Assembly (NCBI GenBank): GCA_035528415.1
Contig: DATKYQ010000010.1
Coordinates: 57,856 to 121,855, forward strand
Reading direction: 5' to 3'
DNA length: 64,000 nucleotides
Source: DATKYQ01 sp035528415
GTDB taxonomy: Bacteria > Myxococcota > B64-G9
Shown: positions 24,152-32,189 of the stretch, one piece after another
How the letters are laid out: every line of letters begins with the position of its first letter
Numbering within the stretch: the stretch's first letter is position 1
Notes under the pieces: model-generated
What the model was told of the DNA's origin: nothing
The model's database searches: none
Seen by the model: the letters and a program-made list of their open reading frames with translations, nothing else
Made by a program: the position numbers and the translations under genes

Positions 24152-26176
24152 TTATTCGTGCACGAACTCGGCCTTGGCGCGCGGGCCGTTTTTCAGGAAG
24201 TTCTCCAGGCCGATTTTCATGTCGCGGGTCTTCACGCATTCACCGAACATTTCCGACTCGAATTTCAGCCCCTCGGCCAGCGGCCGGCTGCAACCCTCTA
24301 CGATGGCCCGGCAGACGATGGCGTCGATGGCCTTGCTCAGGTGGCCGATATCGATCTCGGGCAGCCGGTCGGGAGTATCGATGGGCTCCCGCGTCATCGG
24401 CTTCAGATCGACCGAGCCTGCGGCCAGGTCGCGGGCCAGCTCGATGGCGCGCTCGATCAGCGCGGTGCGCTCGACCTCTTCGCGGAAGAGGCCCAGCTCG
24501 ACGCCTTGCTTACCCGAGATGGGCCTGCCGGTCCTGAGCATCTCGGCCGCCTTCTCGACGCCTATCCAACGCGGCAGGCGTTGGGTACCTCCGGCGCCGG
24601 GGATGATCCCCAGGTTGACCTCCGGTTGCCCGGCGGCCATCTTCAAACCCCGGGCCACGATCATGGCGCTCGAGCACATGGCGATCTCCAGCCCCCCGCC
24701 CAGGGCGTAGCCGTTCAAGGCGCAGACGATCGGCTTGCCCATGTTCTCCATGGCGATTCCGGCGCGCTTCGATTGCTGGGTGCTATCGAAGGCCTGTTCG
24801 GGCGTTTCGATTCCGGCCAAGAAATTAATGTCGGCCCCGGAGACGAAGGCCTTGATCCCGAAGCCGGACAGCACGGCGGCCTTGATCTTGCCGTCTTTCT
24901 TGATTGCCTCGAACTGTCGTTCGAGCTGGCCGAAGACTTGCTGGTTCAAGGCGTTCAGCACCTTGGGGCGCCGGATGCGCAGCCAGGCCACCTCGCCGAC
25001 GTCGTGCCGCTGGATGTAGTCGATCTCGAAAGGCTTGCCCGAAGCGGCCTGTTTCTTTATGCACTCCGGGACCGGGAACTTGGGGTGTTCCCGGTTGTAC
25101 TCTTCGACCAGCCCGAGCGACTCGGCCAGGCCGAGCTTGTTTATCAGCGAGAAAGGCGGTTTCATGTCGAGGGCGATCTCGAGGCCCATCTCCAGGTCGG
25201 CGACGGTAGTGATGCCGGCGTCGACCGCCTGGCCCGCAAGGCCGAAGTAGGCCCCGCGCAAGGCGCGGATGATCTTTTCGGCGCGAGTCTTGTCCACTTC
25301 GACTTTTTCTCCCCGGGCCGGGGTCTCCCAGGGTTTTCCGGAGGCGATCGCGTCTTTCATCAGTTTGGGCGAGTGAAACCAGGCGTTGAGCCGCTGGCCT
25401 TCCATTTCGAGCCCGTGATCGGTCAAGGGGTTGCCGCCGGTCAGGTTCATGGCGGTGAACGAGCCGACCGTCAGCCCGAGCGCCTCGCGCCCCAGCCAGT
25501 CGACCTCCTTGACGCTGCCCAGGCCCTCCTCGACGCACAGGGCGGCCGCTAAAAAGAGGCCCTCGAAGATCGGGTCGATGGCATAGCCGTAACGGCTGCC
25601 CACCCGGATGGGCACCTTGCCGATCTGCTCGTAGAGGACCATCAGGCTGTGAATCAGCTTGGGATCGCTGTCCTTGCCCGGGACGATCTCGACCAGCGGG
25701 TTGCGCTCGGCCGGGTAGAAGTAATGTATGACCAGGCTGCGTTCCTTGTGCTGCAAGGACTCGAAGATGACCTCGGGTTCGAGGTGCGAGGAGTTAGAGG
25801 CCAGCACGGCCTTGTCGCCGCACAGCTCTTCGAGTTGGGCGAAGATCTTCCTCTTGAGATCGAGGTTCTCGGAAGCCGCCTCGACGACCAGGTCGGCCCC
25901 GCGCAGCTGCTGGTAGTCGCCGGTGAAGGTCACCCCGTCGAGTATGGCCCGGGCCATCTCGGGAGAGAAGGCGCCGCTTTTTTCTCCCCGGGCAATTTTT
26001 TTCTCCAGCTTGGCCCGGCCCTTGTCGAGAGCCTCCTGAGCCACGTCGACCACCACCACCGGCACGTCGTGGCCATGGAATACCTTGGCGAAATAAAGGG
26101 CGATATCGGGTCCGATCTGCCCCGAGCCGATCACCCCGATCTTGCCGATACTCATGTCACGGAAAGTAAAAGCCAT
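24152..26176 (-). CDS. bifunctional 3-hydroxyacyl-CoA dehydrogenase / enoyl-CoA hydratase
   Basis: 674 residues. N-terminal dehydrogenase with NAD motif VIGSGQIGPDIA (about 15-26), SNSSHLEPE and the catalytic-His segment VIHYFYPAERNPLVEIV, then its helical domain to about 385. The C-terminal crotonase domain has FVSGADINFLAG, ALGGGLEIAM and GQPEVNLGIIPGAGGTQR, with both catalytic Glu. The order dehydrogenase-then-hydratase is the reverse of FadB and matches archaeal-type crotonyl-CoA hydratase/3-hydroxybutyryl-CoA dehydrogenases. Expected to convert crotonyl-CoA-type intermediates to 3-oxoacyl-CoA in the lower part of the neighbouring pathway. The ATG follows GGAGGTGCGAG. Confidence 0.9.
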   Translation of the reverse strand: MAFTFRDMSIGKIGVIGSGQIGPDIALYFAKVFHGHDVPVVVVDVAQEALDKGRAKLEKKIARGEKSGAFSPEMARAILDGVTFTGDYQQLRGADLVVEAASENLDLKRKIFAQLEELCGDKAVLASNSSHLEPEVIFESLQHKERSLVIHYFYPAERNPLVEIVPGKDSDPKLIHSLMVLYEQIGKVPIRVGSRYGYAIDPIFEGLFLAAALCVEEGLGSVKEVDWLGREALGLTVGSFTAMNLTGGNPLTDHGLEMEGQRLNAWFHSPKLMKDAIASGKPWETPARGEKVEVDKTRAEKIIRALRGAYFGLAGQAVDAGITTVADLEMGLEIALDMKPPFSLINKLGLAESLGLVEEYNREHPKFPVPECIKKQAASGKPFEIDYIQRHDVGEVAWLRIRRPKVLNALNQQVFGQLERQFEAIKKDGKIKAAVLSGFGIKAFVSGADINFLAGIETPEQAFDSTQQSKRAGIAMENMGKPIVCALNGYALGGGLEIAMCSSAMIVARGLKMAAGQPEVNLGIIPGAGGTQRLPRWIGVEKAAEMLRTGRPISGKQGVELGLFREEVERTALIERAIELARDLAAGSVDLKPMTREPIDTPDRLPEIDIGHLSKAIDAIVCRAIVEGCSRPLAEGLKFESEMFGECVKTRDMKIGLENFLKNGPRAKAEFVHE

Positions 26177-26274
26177 CTCGCACCTCCAAGCGTTTATGGT
26201 AGACGGTGTCGTCGGTTTATATCCCGGCCCGATCGGCCGGTCAAGGCCGTCATCGAGCCGCTTGTCTACTAACC

Positions 26275-26379
26275 ATGAGCTTGATTGGGCACGGCCATGG
26301 AATTCACTGGGAGGACATAGACGAGGACATCAGCGTCGAAGGCTCACTTGCCGGCATTATTTTCATCAAGAGGCGATGA
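26275..26379 (+). pseudogene. C-terminal fragment of a DUF2442 protein
   Basis: A 34-codon frame reading MSLIGHGHGIHWEDIDED... and ending ...IFIKRR. The GIHWxDIDEDxSVEG block is the typical end of DUF2442 proteins, small proteins often encoded beside DUF4160/toxin-like partners. About the N-terminal two thirds are missing and the 3' end runs into the VWA gene on the other strand. Probably a relic; a tiny functional peptide cannot be excluded. Confidence 0.6.
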
Positions 26380-27586
26380 ACAGGGCCAATCTTTCCATGG
26401 TGGCCTTGAAATCGATCTGGCAGATTGTATCGACGAAGCCGTTTGAGCCGATTCCGAACAGTTGGGCCATTTTTATATAACGGGTGCCGGGCTTGGCGGA
26501 GCAGAAATTTCCGCCGCAGCCGGCGGTAATGCAGGCCGGATCGATGTCCCAGATGTTGTCAGAATCGTTCCAGGCGTACTCGATGGTCGTTGTCTCCGGG
26601 GTATTGACGTCCTTTACGCCGACTATGGCGGCGAATTTGACTCTTTTCACCATGTTGTTCTTCAAGCCCATCAAGAACTTATAGTGGTCCTCGACAGGCG
26701 TCAGCCTGTACGGTTTGCCGGTTGAGTCTCCGAAGTTGCCATCCGCGTCAATGCCCTTGGCGGCAAAATAGCAGGCATTGCCGCCGATGCCCGGCATTTC
26801 TTCGGTAACATCTCCCACGTTGCCGCAGTCTTCCTCGTCGGAGAAGATTACAACAACCAGTCTGGCGTTATCTCGCAAGAAGCCGCCGTTGTAGCCGTCG
26901 GCCAGGTCGCCGAGGGCGATTTTTACTGACTCCAGGCCTCGCTCGTAGACGCAGCCGTTGATTCCCATCACGGCGAATCCGCGGCTTTGGCTGGTGTCGT
27001 AGAAGCACGATTTTGTCGCAGCCGTGACCACTCTTCCGCACTGCGGGTCGGTAGTGAATATATAGTCGGGGTCATCGATTGACCCCTGGTTGTAGCCGAT
27101 ACGATCCTGGAATCGACCGTTCTCGCCGGTCTCGTTCATGCAAGACGACTGGATGACACCTTCGCAAGGCTGGCAGCCGGGAGACTGCACTCCGGTCGTG
27201 ATGACTGCCATATGGTAGTCGACGACGGAAAGATTTTCGAGCTCGGAGGCGAAGGCGTCGAACGATTGTCCAAGCCGGCTTTGCGCGGCGACCATCGAGC
27301 CTGAGTTGTCCAACACGAACAAGACGTCAACTTCATCGGAAAGCTGCTGTTCGCAGTCCGGGCCGGACCAGCCTGGAAGACAAACGCAAGCTTTTTTACC
27401 GTAGTCGGTCAACATGCAAGTATAATGCGAGTTCGGACAACCCGGGGGGCATGTACCTCCGCAGCCATCTGATCCACACTCCTTGGCAGCACACTGCGGA
27501 ACACAGTCATTCCCCGCGCCGCTGCAGCTCTGCATCGCCCATATCACGAAAAGCATTACCAACAACTTGATCGACTTTGCCTTCAC
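26366..27586 (-). CDS. VWA-domain lipoprotein with EGF-like Cys-rich head
   Basis: 406 residues from a GTG. Lipoprotein signal ending in AMQSC; Cys-rich EGF-like segment ~25-80 (CAAKECGSDGCGGTCPPGC, then VCLPGWSGPDC). A von Willebrand factor A domain follows, with its metal site DNSGSM at about residue 95 and VVVIFSDEEDCG at about 250. Several extra Cys pairs lie inside the VWA fold, as in myxobacterial secreted VWA proteins. Likely a surface protein binding other proteins through a divalent metal. No neighbouring partner gene is evident. The 3' end overlaps the DUF2442 relic on the opposite strand. Confidence 0.85.
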   Translation of the reverse strand: MKAKSIKLLVMLFVIWAMQSCSGAGNDCVPQCAAKECGSDGCGGTCPPGCPNSHYTCMLTDYGKKACVCLPGWSGPDCEQQLSDEVDVLFVLDNSGSMVAAQSRLGQSFDAFASELENLSVVDYHMAVITTGVQSPGCQPCEGVIQSSCMNETGENGRFQDRIGYNQGSIDDPDYIFTTDPQCGRVVTAATKSCFYDTSQSRGFAVMGINGCVYERGLESVKIALGDLADGYNGGFLRDNARLVVVIFSDEEDCGNVGDVTEEMPGIGGNACYFAAKGIDADGNFGDSTGKPYRLTPVEDHYKFLMGLKNNMVKRVKFAAIVGVKDVNTPETTTIEYAWNDSDNIWDIDPACITAGCGGNFCSAKPGTRYIKMAQLFGIGSNGFVDTICQIDFKATMERLALFIAS

Positions 27587-27693
27587 TTCCGACCCCTATA
27601 AATGGACCATCTCAGTCCAGTTGCCGTTTTTTTCCCTGTTTTCCAGAACTATAGCACAAGCCTCAACCCTGGATGAGGCAGTCGTCTGTATGA

Positions 27694-27876
27694 CTCGCCT
27701 TTATTCTAGTCTGTCTCAAAAAGATCGGCAGCCGCACCATCAGGCGATTGGGGTTGAGCGGTGCCAGAGTAGCCCGTGCCCTTGGCGTCCAGGCCCAATC
27801 CGCGCGCAGGTCGGTCGAGCAGGGTAAGGACTCGTTGAAAAAGCTGGGCTTGGAAGAGCGGGACCTTTTAATTTAA
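27694..27876 (+). pseudogene. degraded C-terminus of a RAYT/Y1-type transposase
   Basis: No full gene is present, but the frame ending at TAA 27874-27876 reads RRLGLSGARVARALGV, then QSARRSVEQGKDSLKKLGL, then EERDLLI. This is the HTH-like tail seen at the end of REP-associated (RAYT) and related Y1 transposases. The stop codon falls inside the terminal repeat that begins at 27873, as expected for the 3' end of such an element. The catalytic HUH domain is gone. It lies in the only gene-free stretch over 300 bp (27587-27965). Confidence 0.55.
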
Positions 27877-27913
27877 TGTTCTTAATGTACCAACGTCCCC
27901 CTTGCCTTCCAAG
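27849..27913. repeat. terminal hairpin repeat of the RAYT-like relic
   Basis: Thirty bases from 27873 to 27902 are identical to 63814-63843, and similarity continues to CCTTCCAAG at 27913. Outer bases CTTGGAAG (27849-27856) and CTTCCAAG (27906-27913) are inverted, as are GGGAC and GTCCC inside them, so the unit can fold back on itself. Confidence 0.7.
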
Positions 27914-27965
27914 CCGGTTGACAGCCCGCAGGCCGCGCGGTAAGCAAGACACGAACGGGGGTACA

Positions 27966-29216
27966 ATGGAGACGACGATGAACGCGGAGAAACCAAGGTC
28001 AAAGAAGATCGCGGCGGCCAAGACGATGAAGAAGATCATGGCCGATCATTTCCTGGGTATCGACGCCGCCAGCAAGGATCCCGGGCGCAAGGTGGCCTGG
28101 TGCACCAGCGTCGGGCCGGCCGAGCTGTTGCAGGGGTTCGGCTTCGAAGTCTACTATCCCGAGAACCACTCGGCCATCCTGGGCGCCACCCGCCAGGCGA
28201 CCGAGTACATCCCCTACGCCAACGCCGTCGGCTACTCGCCCGATATCTGCTCCTACCTGACCGCCGACGTCGGGGCCTACCTGCAGGGTTTCACTCCCCT
28301 GACCGCCGCCTACGGCATCGAGTCGATCCCGCGTCCCGACGTGCTGGTCTACAACACCAACCAGTGCCGCGACGTGCAGGACTGGTTCATGTGGTACGCC
28401 CGCGAGTGGGGCGTCCCCTGCCTGGGCGTGCAGACCCACCGCAACGTCGGAAAAGTCACCGGCGATCACGTAGACTCGATCGCCGGGCAGCTTCGCGCGC
28501 TGGCCGCCGATCTCGAGCCGATCGCCGGGCACCCGCTGGACATGGATCGCTTCCGCGGGGCGATCGGCCTTTCGCGCAAATGCTCCGAGCTGTGGGAGAA
28601 AGTGCTGCGAACGGGAACCGCCCGTCCCTCGGCGCTGACCTTCTTCGACGGCACCATCCACATGGGCCCGGCGGTTGTGCTGCGCGGCACCCAGACGGCG
28701 GTCGACTACTACGAAGAACTCCTGGCCGAACTGCAAGAGCGCGTCGACCGGGGTGTCGCCGCGGTCGAGGGCGAGCGCTTTCGGCTCTACTGGGAGGGCA
28801 TGCCGATCTGGGGCAAGCTGCGCCCGTTGAGCGAGCAGTTTTTGGAGCTTGGGACCTGCGTCGTGGCCTCGACCTACTGCAACTCGTGGATCTTCAACCA
28901 GCTCGATCCCGCAAAGCCCTTCGAATCGATGGCCCGGGCCTACACCGAGCTGTTCATCGTGCGCGCGGACCCGGTCAAGGAGGACTACATCGCCGACATG
29001 TGCCGGGATTTCGCGGTCGACGGCATCATCTACCACGACTCGCGGACCTGCCCCAACAACACCAACTCGCGCTACGGCATGCCCCAGCGGCTGAGCAAGC
29101 GGCTGGGCACGCCGCACCTGACCATCGACGGAGATCTGAACGACCTGCGCTGCTACTCCGAGGAGCAGGCGCGCACCAACATCGAGGCCTTCGTCGAACA
29201 GTTGGCGCAAGGCTGA
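27966..29216 (+). CDS. BcrB/HgdB-like reductase/dehydratase subunit (2-hydroxyacyl-CoA dehydratase D-component family)
   Basis: 416 residues. Family cysteines for an iron-sulfur cluster appear in VAWCTSVGPAELLQG, YSPDICSYLTADVG, YNTNQCRDVQDW and HDSRTCPNNTN. The middle part (GPAVVLRGTQTAVDYYEELL, VVASTYCNSW) resembles BcrB/BadE of ATP-dependent benzoyl-CoA reductase and HgdB. These enzymes take a very low-potential electron from the ATPase activator (next gene) to reduce an aromatic ring or dehydrate a 2-hydroxyacyl-CoA. Only one such subunit is encoded, whereas BCR and HgdAB need two; YjiM/YjiL of E. coli shows the same one-plus-one layout. ATG at 27966 with a G-rich stretch five bases upstream. 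Confidence 0.8.
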   Translation: METTMNAEKPRSKKIAAAKTMKKIMADHFLGIDAASKDPGRKVAWCTSVGPAELLQGFGFEVYYPENHSAILGATRQATEYIPYANAVGYSPDICSYLTADVGAYLQGFTPLTAAYGIESIPRPDVLVYNTNQCRDVQDWFMWYAREWGVPCLGVQTHRNVGKVTGDHVDSIAGQLRALAADLEPIAGHPLDMDRFRGAIGLSRKCSELWEKVLRTGTARPSALTFFDGTIHMGPAVVLRGTQTAVDYYEELLAELQERVDRGVAAVEGERFRLYWEGMPIWGKLRPLSEQFLELGTCVVASTYCNSWIFNQLDPAKPFESMARAYTELFIVRADPVKEDYIADMCRDFAVDGIIYHDSRTCPNNTNSRYGMPQRLSKRLGTPHLTIDGDLNDLRCYSEEQARTNIEAFVEQLAQG

Positions 29217-29220
29217 GACG

Positions 29221-29991
29221 ATGAGCTACTTCGCCGGAGTCGACGTCGGATCGGCGGCCACCAAGTGCGCCGTGATCGACGACAAGCTGCGGGTGCACGG
29301 ATTGGGCCTGTGTGATTCCGGGGCCGACTTCAAAGCGGCCGCCCGAGAGGCCTTCGAGCAGGCAGTGGGCCAGGCTGGGATCGATCGCCAGGAGATCGCG
29401 GCCGTGGTGGCAACCGGCTACGGGCGCACCAACGTCGATTTTGCAAACGAACGGCGCACCGAGATCGACTGCCACGGCCGCGGCGCCTATCAGTACTTTC
29501 CGCGCGCCATCACGGTGATCGACATCGGCGGCCAGGACAACAAGGTGATCGAAATCGATTCCGCAGGCCGCAGGATAACATTCTCGATGAACCGCAAGTG
29601 CGCGGCCGGCACTGGTTCGTTCATCGAGGAGATGGCGCTGCGGCTGAAGATCCCCCTCGATAACATCTCTGATTTGGCCTCCCGCAGCCGGGATCCGAAA
29701 GTCAGCATCGGTTCATACTGCACCGTCTTCGCCATGACCGAGATCCTGGGCAAGATCCGCGACGGGGTCAACGTTGAAGACCTGGTGCGCGCGGCGCTCG
29801 TCTCAGTGGCCCGGCGGGTGCTCGAGACCATGGCTTTCACGGGCGAGGTAGTGGCCAGCGGCGGGGTGGTGGCCCACAATCAGATCATGCGCGAGATCCT
29901 CTCGGATCTACTGAAGGTAGAAGTACGCCTGCCGCCCGATCCTCAGCACCTGGGCGCTTTCGGCGCGGCCTTGGTGGCCGCCGGTTCATAA
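29221..29991 (+). CDS. BcrA/HgdC-like ATP-dependent activator of the reductase/dehydratase
   Basis: 256 residues of the ASKHA fold. First phosphate loop GVDVGSAATKCAVID, second phosphate motif VIDIGGQDNKV, CAAGTGSF (about residue 128) and SYCTVFAMTE (about 166), whose cysteines from two subunits hold the bridging [4Fe-4S] cluster, and ASGGVVAHN near the C-terminus. Family members hydrolyse ATP to push an electron onto the D-component. A single gene implies a homodimer, as in HgdC, rather than the BcrA/BcrD heterodimer. Four bases separate it from the preceding gene. Confidence 0.9.
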   Translation: MSYFAGVDVGSAATKCAVIDDKLRVHGLGLCDSGADFKAAAREAFEQAVGQAGIDRQEIAAVVATGYGRTNVDFANERRTEIDCHGRGAYQYFPRAITVIDIGGQDNKVIEIDSAGRRITFSMNRKCAAGTGSFIEEMALRLKIPLDNISDLASRSRDPKVSIGSYCTVFAMTEILGKIRDGVNVEDLVRAALVSVARRVLETMAFTGEVVASGGVVAHNQIMREILSDLLKVEVRLPPDPQHLGAFGAALVAAGS

Positions 29992-30005
29992 AGGAGGTCG
30001 GCAAG

Positions 30006-32114
30006 ATGTCCACACTCGATTCCCTCTTTTTCCCCAAGAACATCGCAGTCATCGGCGCCTCGAACCGTCCACACACCATTGGCCATAGGATCATCGCCAA
30101 TCTCAAGCGCTACGGCTTCACCGGAACCGTCACCCCTGTCAATCCCAAGGGCGGCGAGATCCTGGGCCTGCCCGTCGCCCCCTCGATCCTCGACGTACCC
30201 GGCGATGTAGATATGGTGCACATAATCGTGCGCAACAATCTGGTAGTCCAAACGATCGAGGCATGTGCCGACAAGGGCGTCAAGGTGGCCATTATCAACA
30301 CCTCGGGCTTCAAGGAGCTGAACGCCGAAGGCGCCAAGATGGAGGAGGAGATCGCCGCCATCGGGCGCCGGCGCGGCATACGACTCTTCGGTCCGAACTG
30401 CCAGGGTGTGATGAACAGCGATCCGCGGGTCAGCCTGTATTCCAACTTCACCTTCGCCGAAATGCGCCCGGGCCACATCTCGATGGTCGCCCAGGGCGGC
30501 GGGGTGGCCGAAGTGATCAACAACTACTTCGGCATGCACGAGGTCGGGCAGCGCATGTACGCCTCCAACGGAAACGCCTGCGACATTTCCGTCCCCGAAA
30601 TCATCGAATACTACGGCGACGATCCCGAGACTCACGTCATCGTCCTGCACGCCGAGTCATTCGCCGACCCGCGCGACTTCCTCGATCGGGTGCGTCCGGT
30701 AGCGGCCAAAAAACCCATTTTAGCGCTCAAGAGCGGAACGACCGAGGAAGGCGCCCGGGCCGCCTCCTCGCACACCGGCGGCCTGATGGCGCGTGACACT
30801 ATTTCGGATGTGCTTTTCGACAAGTGCGGGGTGTTGCGCTTCAGCTCGCTAGAGGAGCTGTGTCAGACGGCCGAGGCCTTCGCCACGCAGAAAGTGCCCC
30901 GTGGCCGGCGCGTCGGCATGGTCACCAACGCCGGTTCGCCGGCCATCATCGTCACCGATGAAGCGGTCAAGGCGGGTCTCGATGTACCCGAGTTGAGCCA
31001 GGCATCCAAGGATCTACTCAAGGAGAAGCTGCAGGCGATCGCTTCGATCGCAAATCCGATCGACATGATGGCCACCGCCGCCGAGAAGGAATTCGGCGCG
31101 TCGCTGGAGGCGCTCATCGGCGATCCCGGGATCGACGCCATCGTGGTGTGCTTCATGACGCCTTTCTTCGTCGACACCCTGGGGATCGCCAAGGCTATCG
31201 AGACCCATGCCAGAAAAACCGAAAAGACCATGATAGCCGTGGCCATGACCAACCCGGCCGAAAAGATCGAGTGGCGCGAGACGCTCAAGCGGGTCAGGCA
31301 GGCCGGCCTGCCGGTGTACTATTTCCCGGAGACGGCAGCGCGTGTCTTGCACCATATGGATCGCTATCGCCGGCTGCATGCTCGCCCGCGAACCGACGTG
31401 CCGGCCAAGTGCGTAACCGCCCCGGGCGCGGCGGCGATCATCGAAAAGGCCGCAGTAGGGCCCGATGGGTTCATGGCGCCGCGGGACGTATCCGCCCTGC
31501 TTTCTGGTTACGGTCTGCCGCTGGTACCCGAGGCACGCAGCGAGAGTTGGAACGAGGTGCGCGCCGGCGCTGCCGATGTCGGTTACCCGGTAGTGCTCAA
31601 GGCCGAGGCCCCGACACTGGTGCACAAGAGCGACTCGGGCGGAGTGGTTCTGGATCTTCAGGACGAGGACGCCCTGCGGGCGGCCTTCGACGGGATGTCC
31701 GCGCGCCTGGCAGGGACGGCGGGTCTTTCTTACCTGGTTCAAAAGCAGGTATCCGGGGGCCTCGAGGTGATTGTGGGCGGGGCGCGGGCCCGGGATCTCG
31801 GCCAGATGGTCATGTTCGGGCTGGGCGGCATTCATGTCGAGGTGCTCAAGGACGTGATCTTCAAGCTGGCCCCGTTGACCGATGCCGAGGCGCGCGAGAT
31901 GCTGACAAGCATCGCGGCGGCCCCTCTGCTGGACGGGGTCAGGGGCCGTCCGGCGATCGACAAAGACGCTTTAGTCGACATCCTGCTCAGGGTGTCCTGC
32001 TTGTTGTCCGATCACCCTGAGATCTCCGAGTTGGATCTCAACCCGGTTCTGGCGGCTCCGGCCGGGCAGCCCAGCCTGGTAGTCGATGCAAGGATCAAGC
32101 TCGTGCGGGCGTGA
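30006..32114 (+). CDS. ADP-forming acyl-CoA synthetase (fused alpha and beta subunits)
   Basis: 702 residues. CoA-binding Rossmann domain (NIAVIGASNRPHTIG, VTPVNPKGGEI), ligase domains with FGPNCQGVMN and the phospho-His segment ARAASSHTGGLMA (about residue 260), a third domain, and a C-terminal ATP-grasp domain (YPVVLKAEAPTLVHKSDSGGV, SELDLNPVL). The enzyme interconverts acyl-CoA + ADP + Pi and acid + CoA + ATP, so it can harvest ATP from acetyl-CoA or another acyl-CoA in fermenting or syntrophic cells. Preceded by AAAGGAGGT. In this operon it may repay the ATP spent by the activator and ligases. Confidence 0.9.
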   Translation: MSTLDSLFFPKNIAVIGASNRPHTIGHRIIANLKRYGFTGTVTPVNPKGGEILGLPVAPSILDVPGDVDMVHIIVRNNLVVQTIEACADKGVKVAIINTSGFKELNAEGAKMEEEIAAIGRRRGIRLFGPNCQGVMNSDPRVSLYSNFTFAEMRPGHISMVAQGGGVAEVINNYFGMHEVGQRMYASNGNACDISVPEIIEYYGDDPETHVIVLHAESFADPRDFLDRVRPVAAKKPILALKSGTTEEGARAASSHTGGLMARDTISDVLFDKCGVLRFSSLEELCQTAEAFATQKVPRGRRVGMVTNAGSPAIIVTDEAVKAGLDVPELSQASKDLLKEKLQAIASIANPIDMMATAAEKEFGASLEALIGDPGIDAIVVCFMTPFFVDTLGIAKAIETHARKTEKTMIAVAMTNPAEKIEWRETLKRVRQAGLPVYYFPETAARVLHHMDRYRRLHARPRTDVPAKCVTAPGAAAIIEKAAVGPDGFMAPRDVSALLSGYGLPLVPEARSESWNEVRAGAADVGYPVVLKAEAPTLVHKSDSGGVVLDLQDEDALRAAFDGMSARLAGTAGLSYLVQKQVSGGLEVIVGGARARDLGQMVMFGLGGIHVEVLKDVIFKLAPLTDAEAREMLTSIAAAPLLDGVRGRPAIDKDALVDILLRVSCLLSDHPEISELDLNPVLAAPAGQPSLVVDARIKLVRA

Positions 32115-32124
32115 GCTTACTCAG

Positions 32125-32189
32125 CGAGGTGCATGCGTGATTATCTCAATTCGAGGTGCATGCGTGATTATCTCAATTCGAGGTGCATG
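32125..32189 (+). repeat. 27-bp tandem duplication of a ribosome-binding/start region
   Basis: The unit at 32125-32151 is repeated exactly at 32152-32178 and its first 11 bases again at 32179-32189. Each copy carries GAGGTGCATG, so three SD-ATG sets stand in one reading frame (ATGs at 32133, 32160 and 32187, plus 32190). The unit length of nine codons keeps the frame open, giving optional N-terminal extensions MRDYLNSRC once or twice. Confidence 0.95.
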
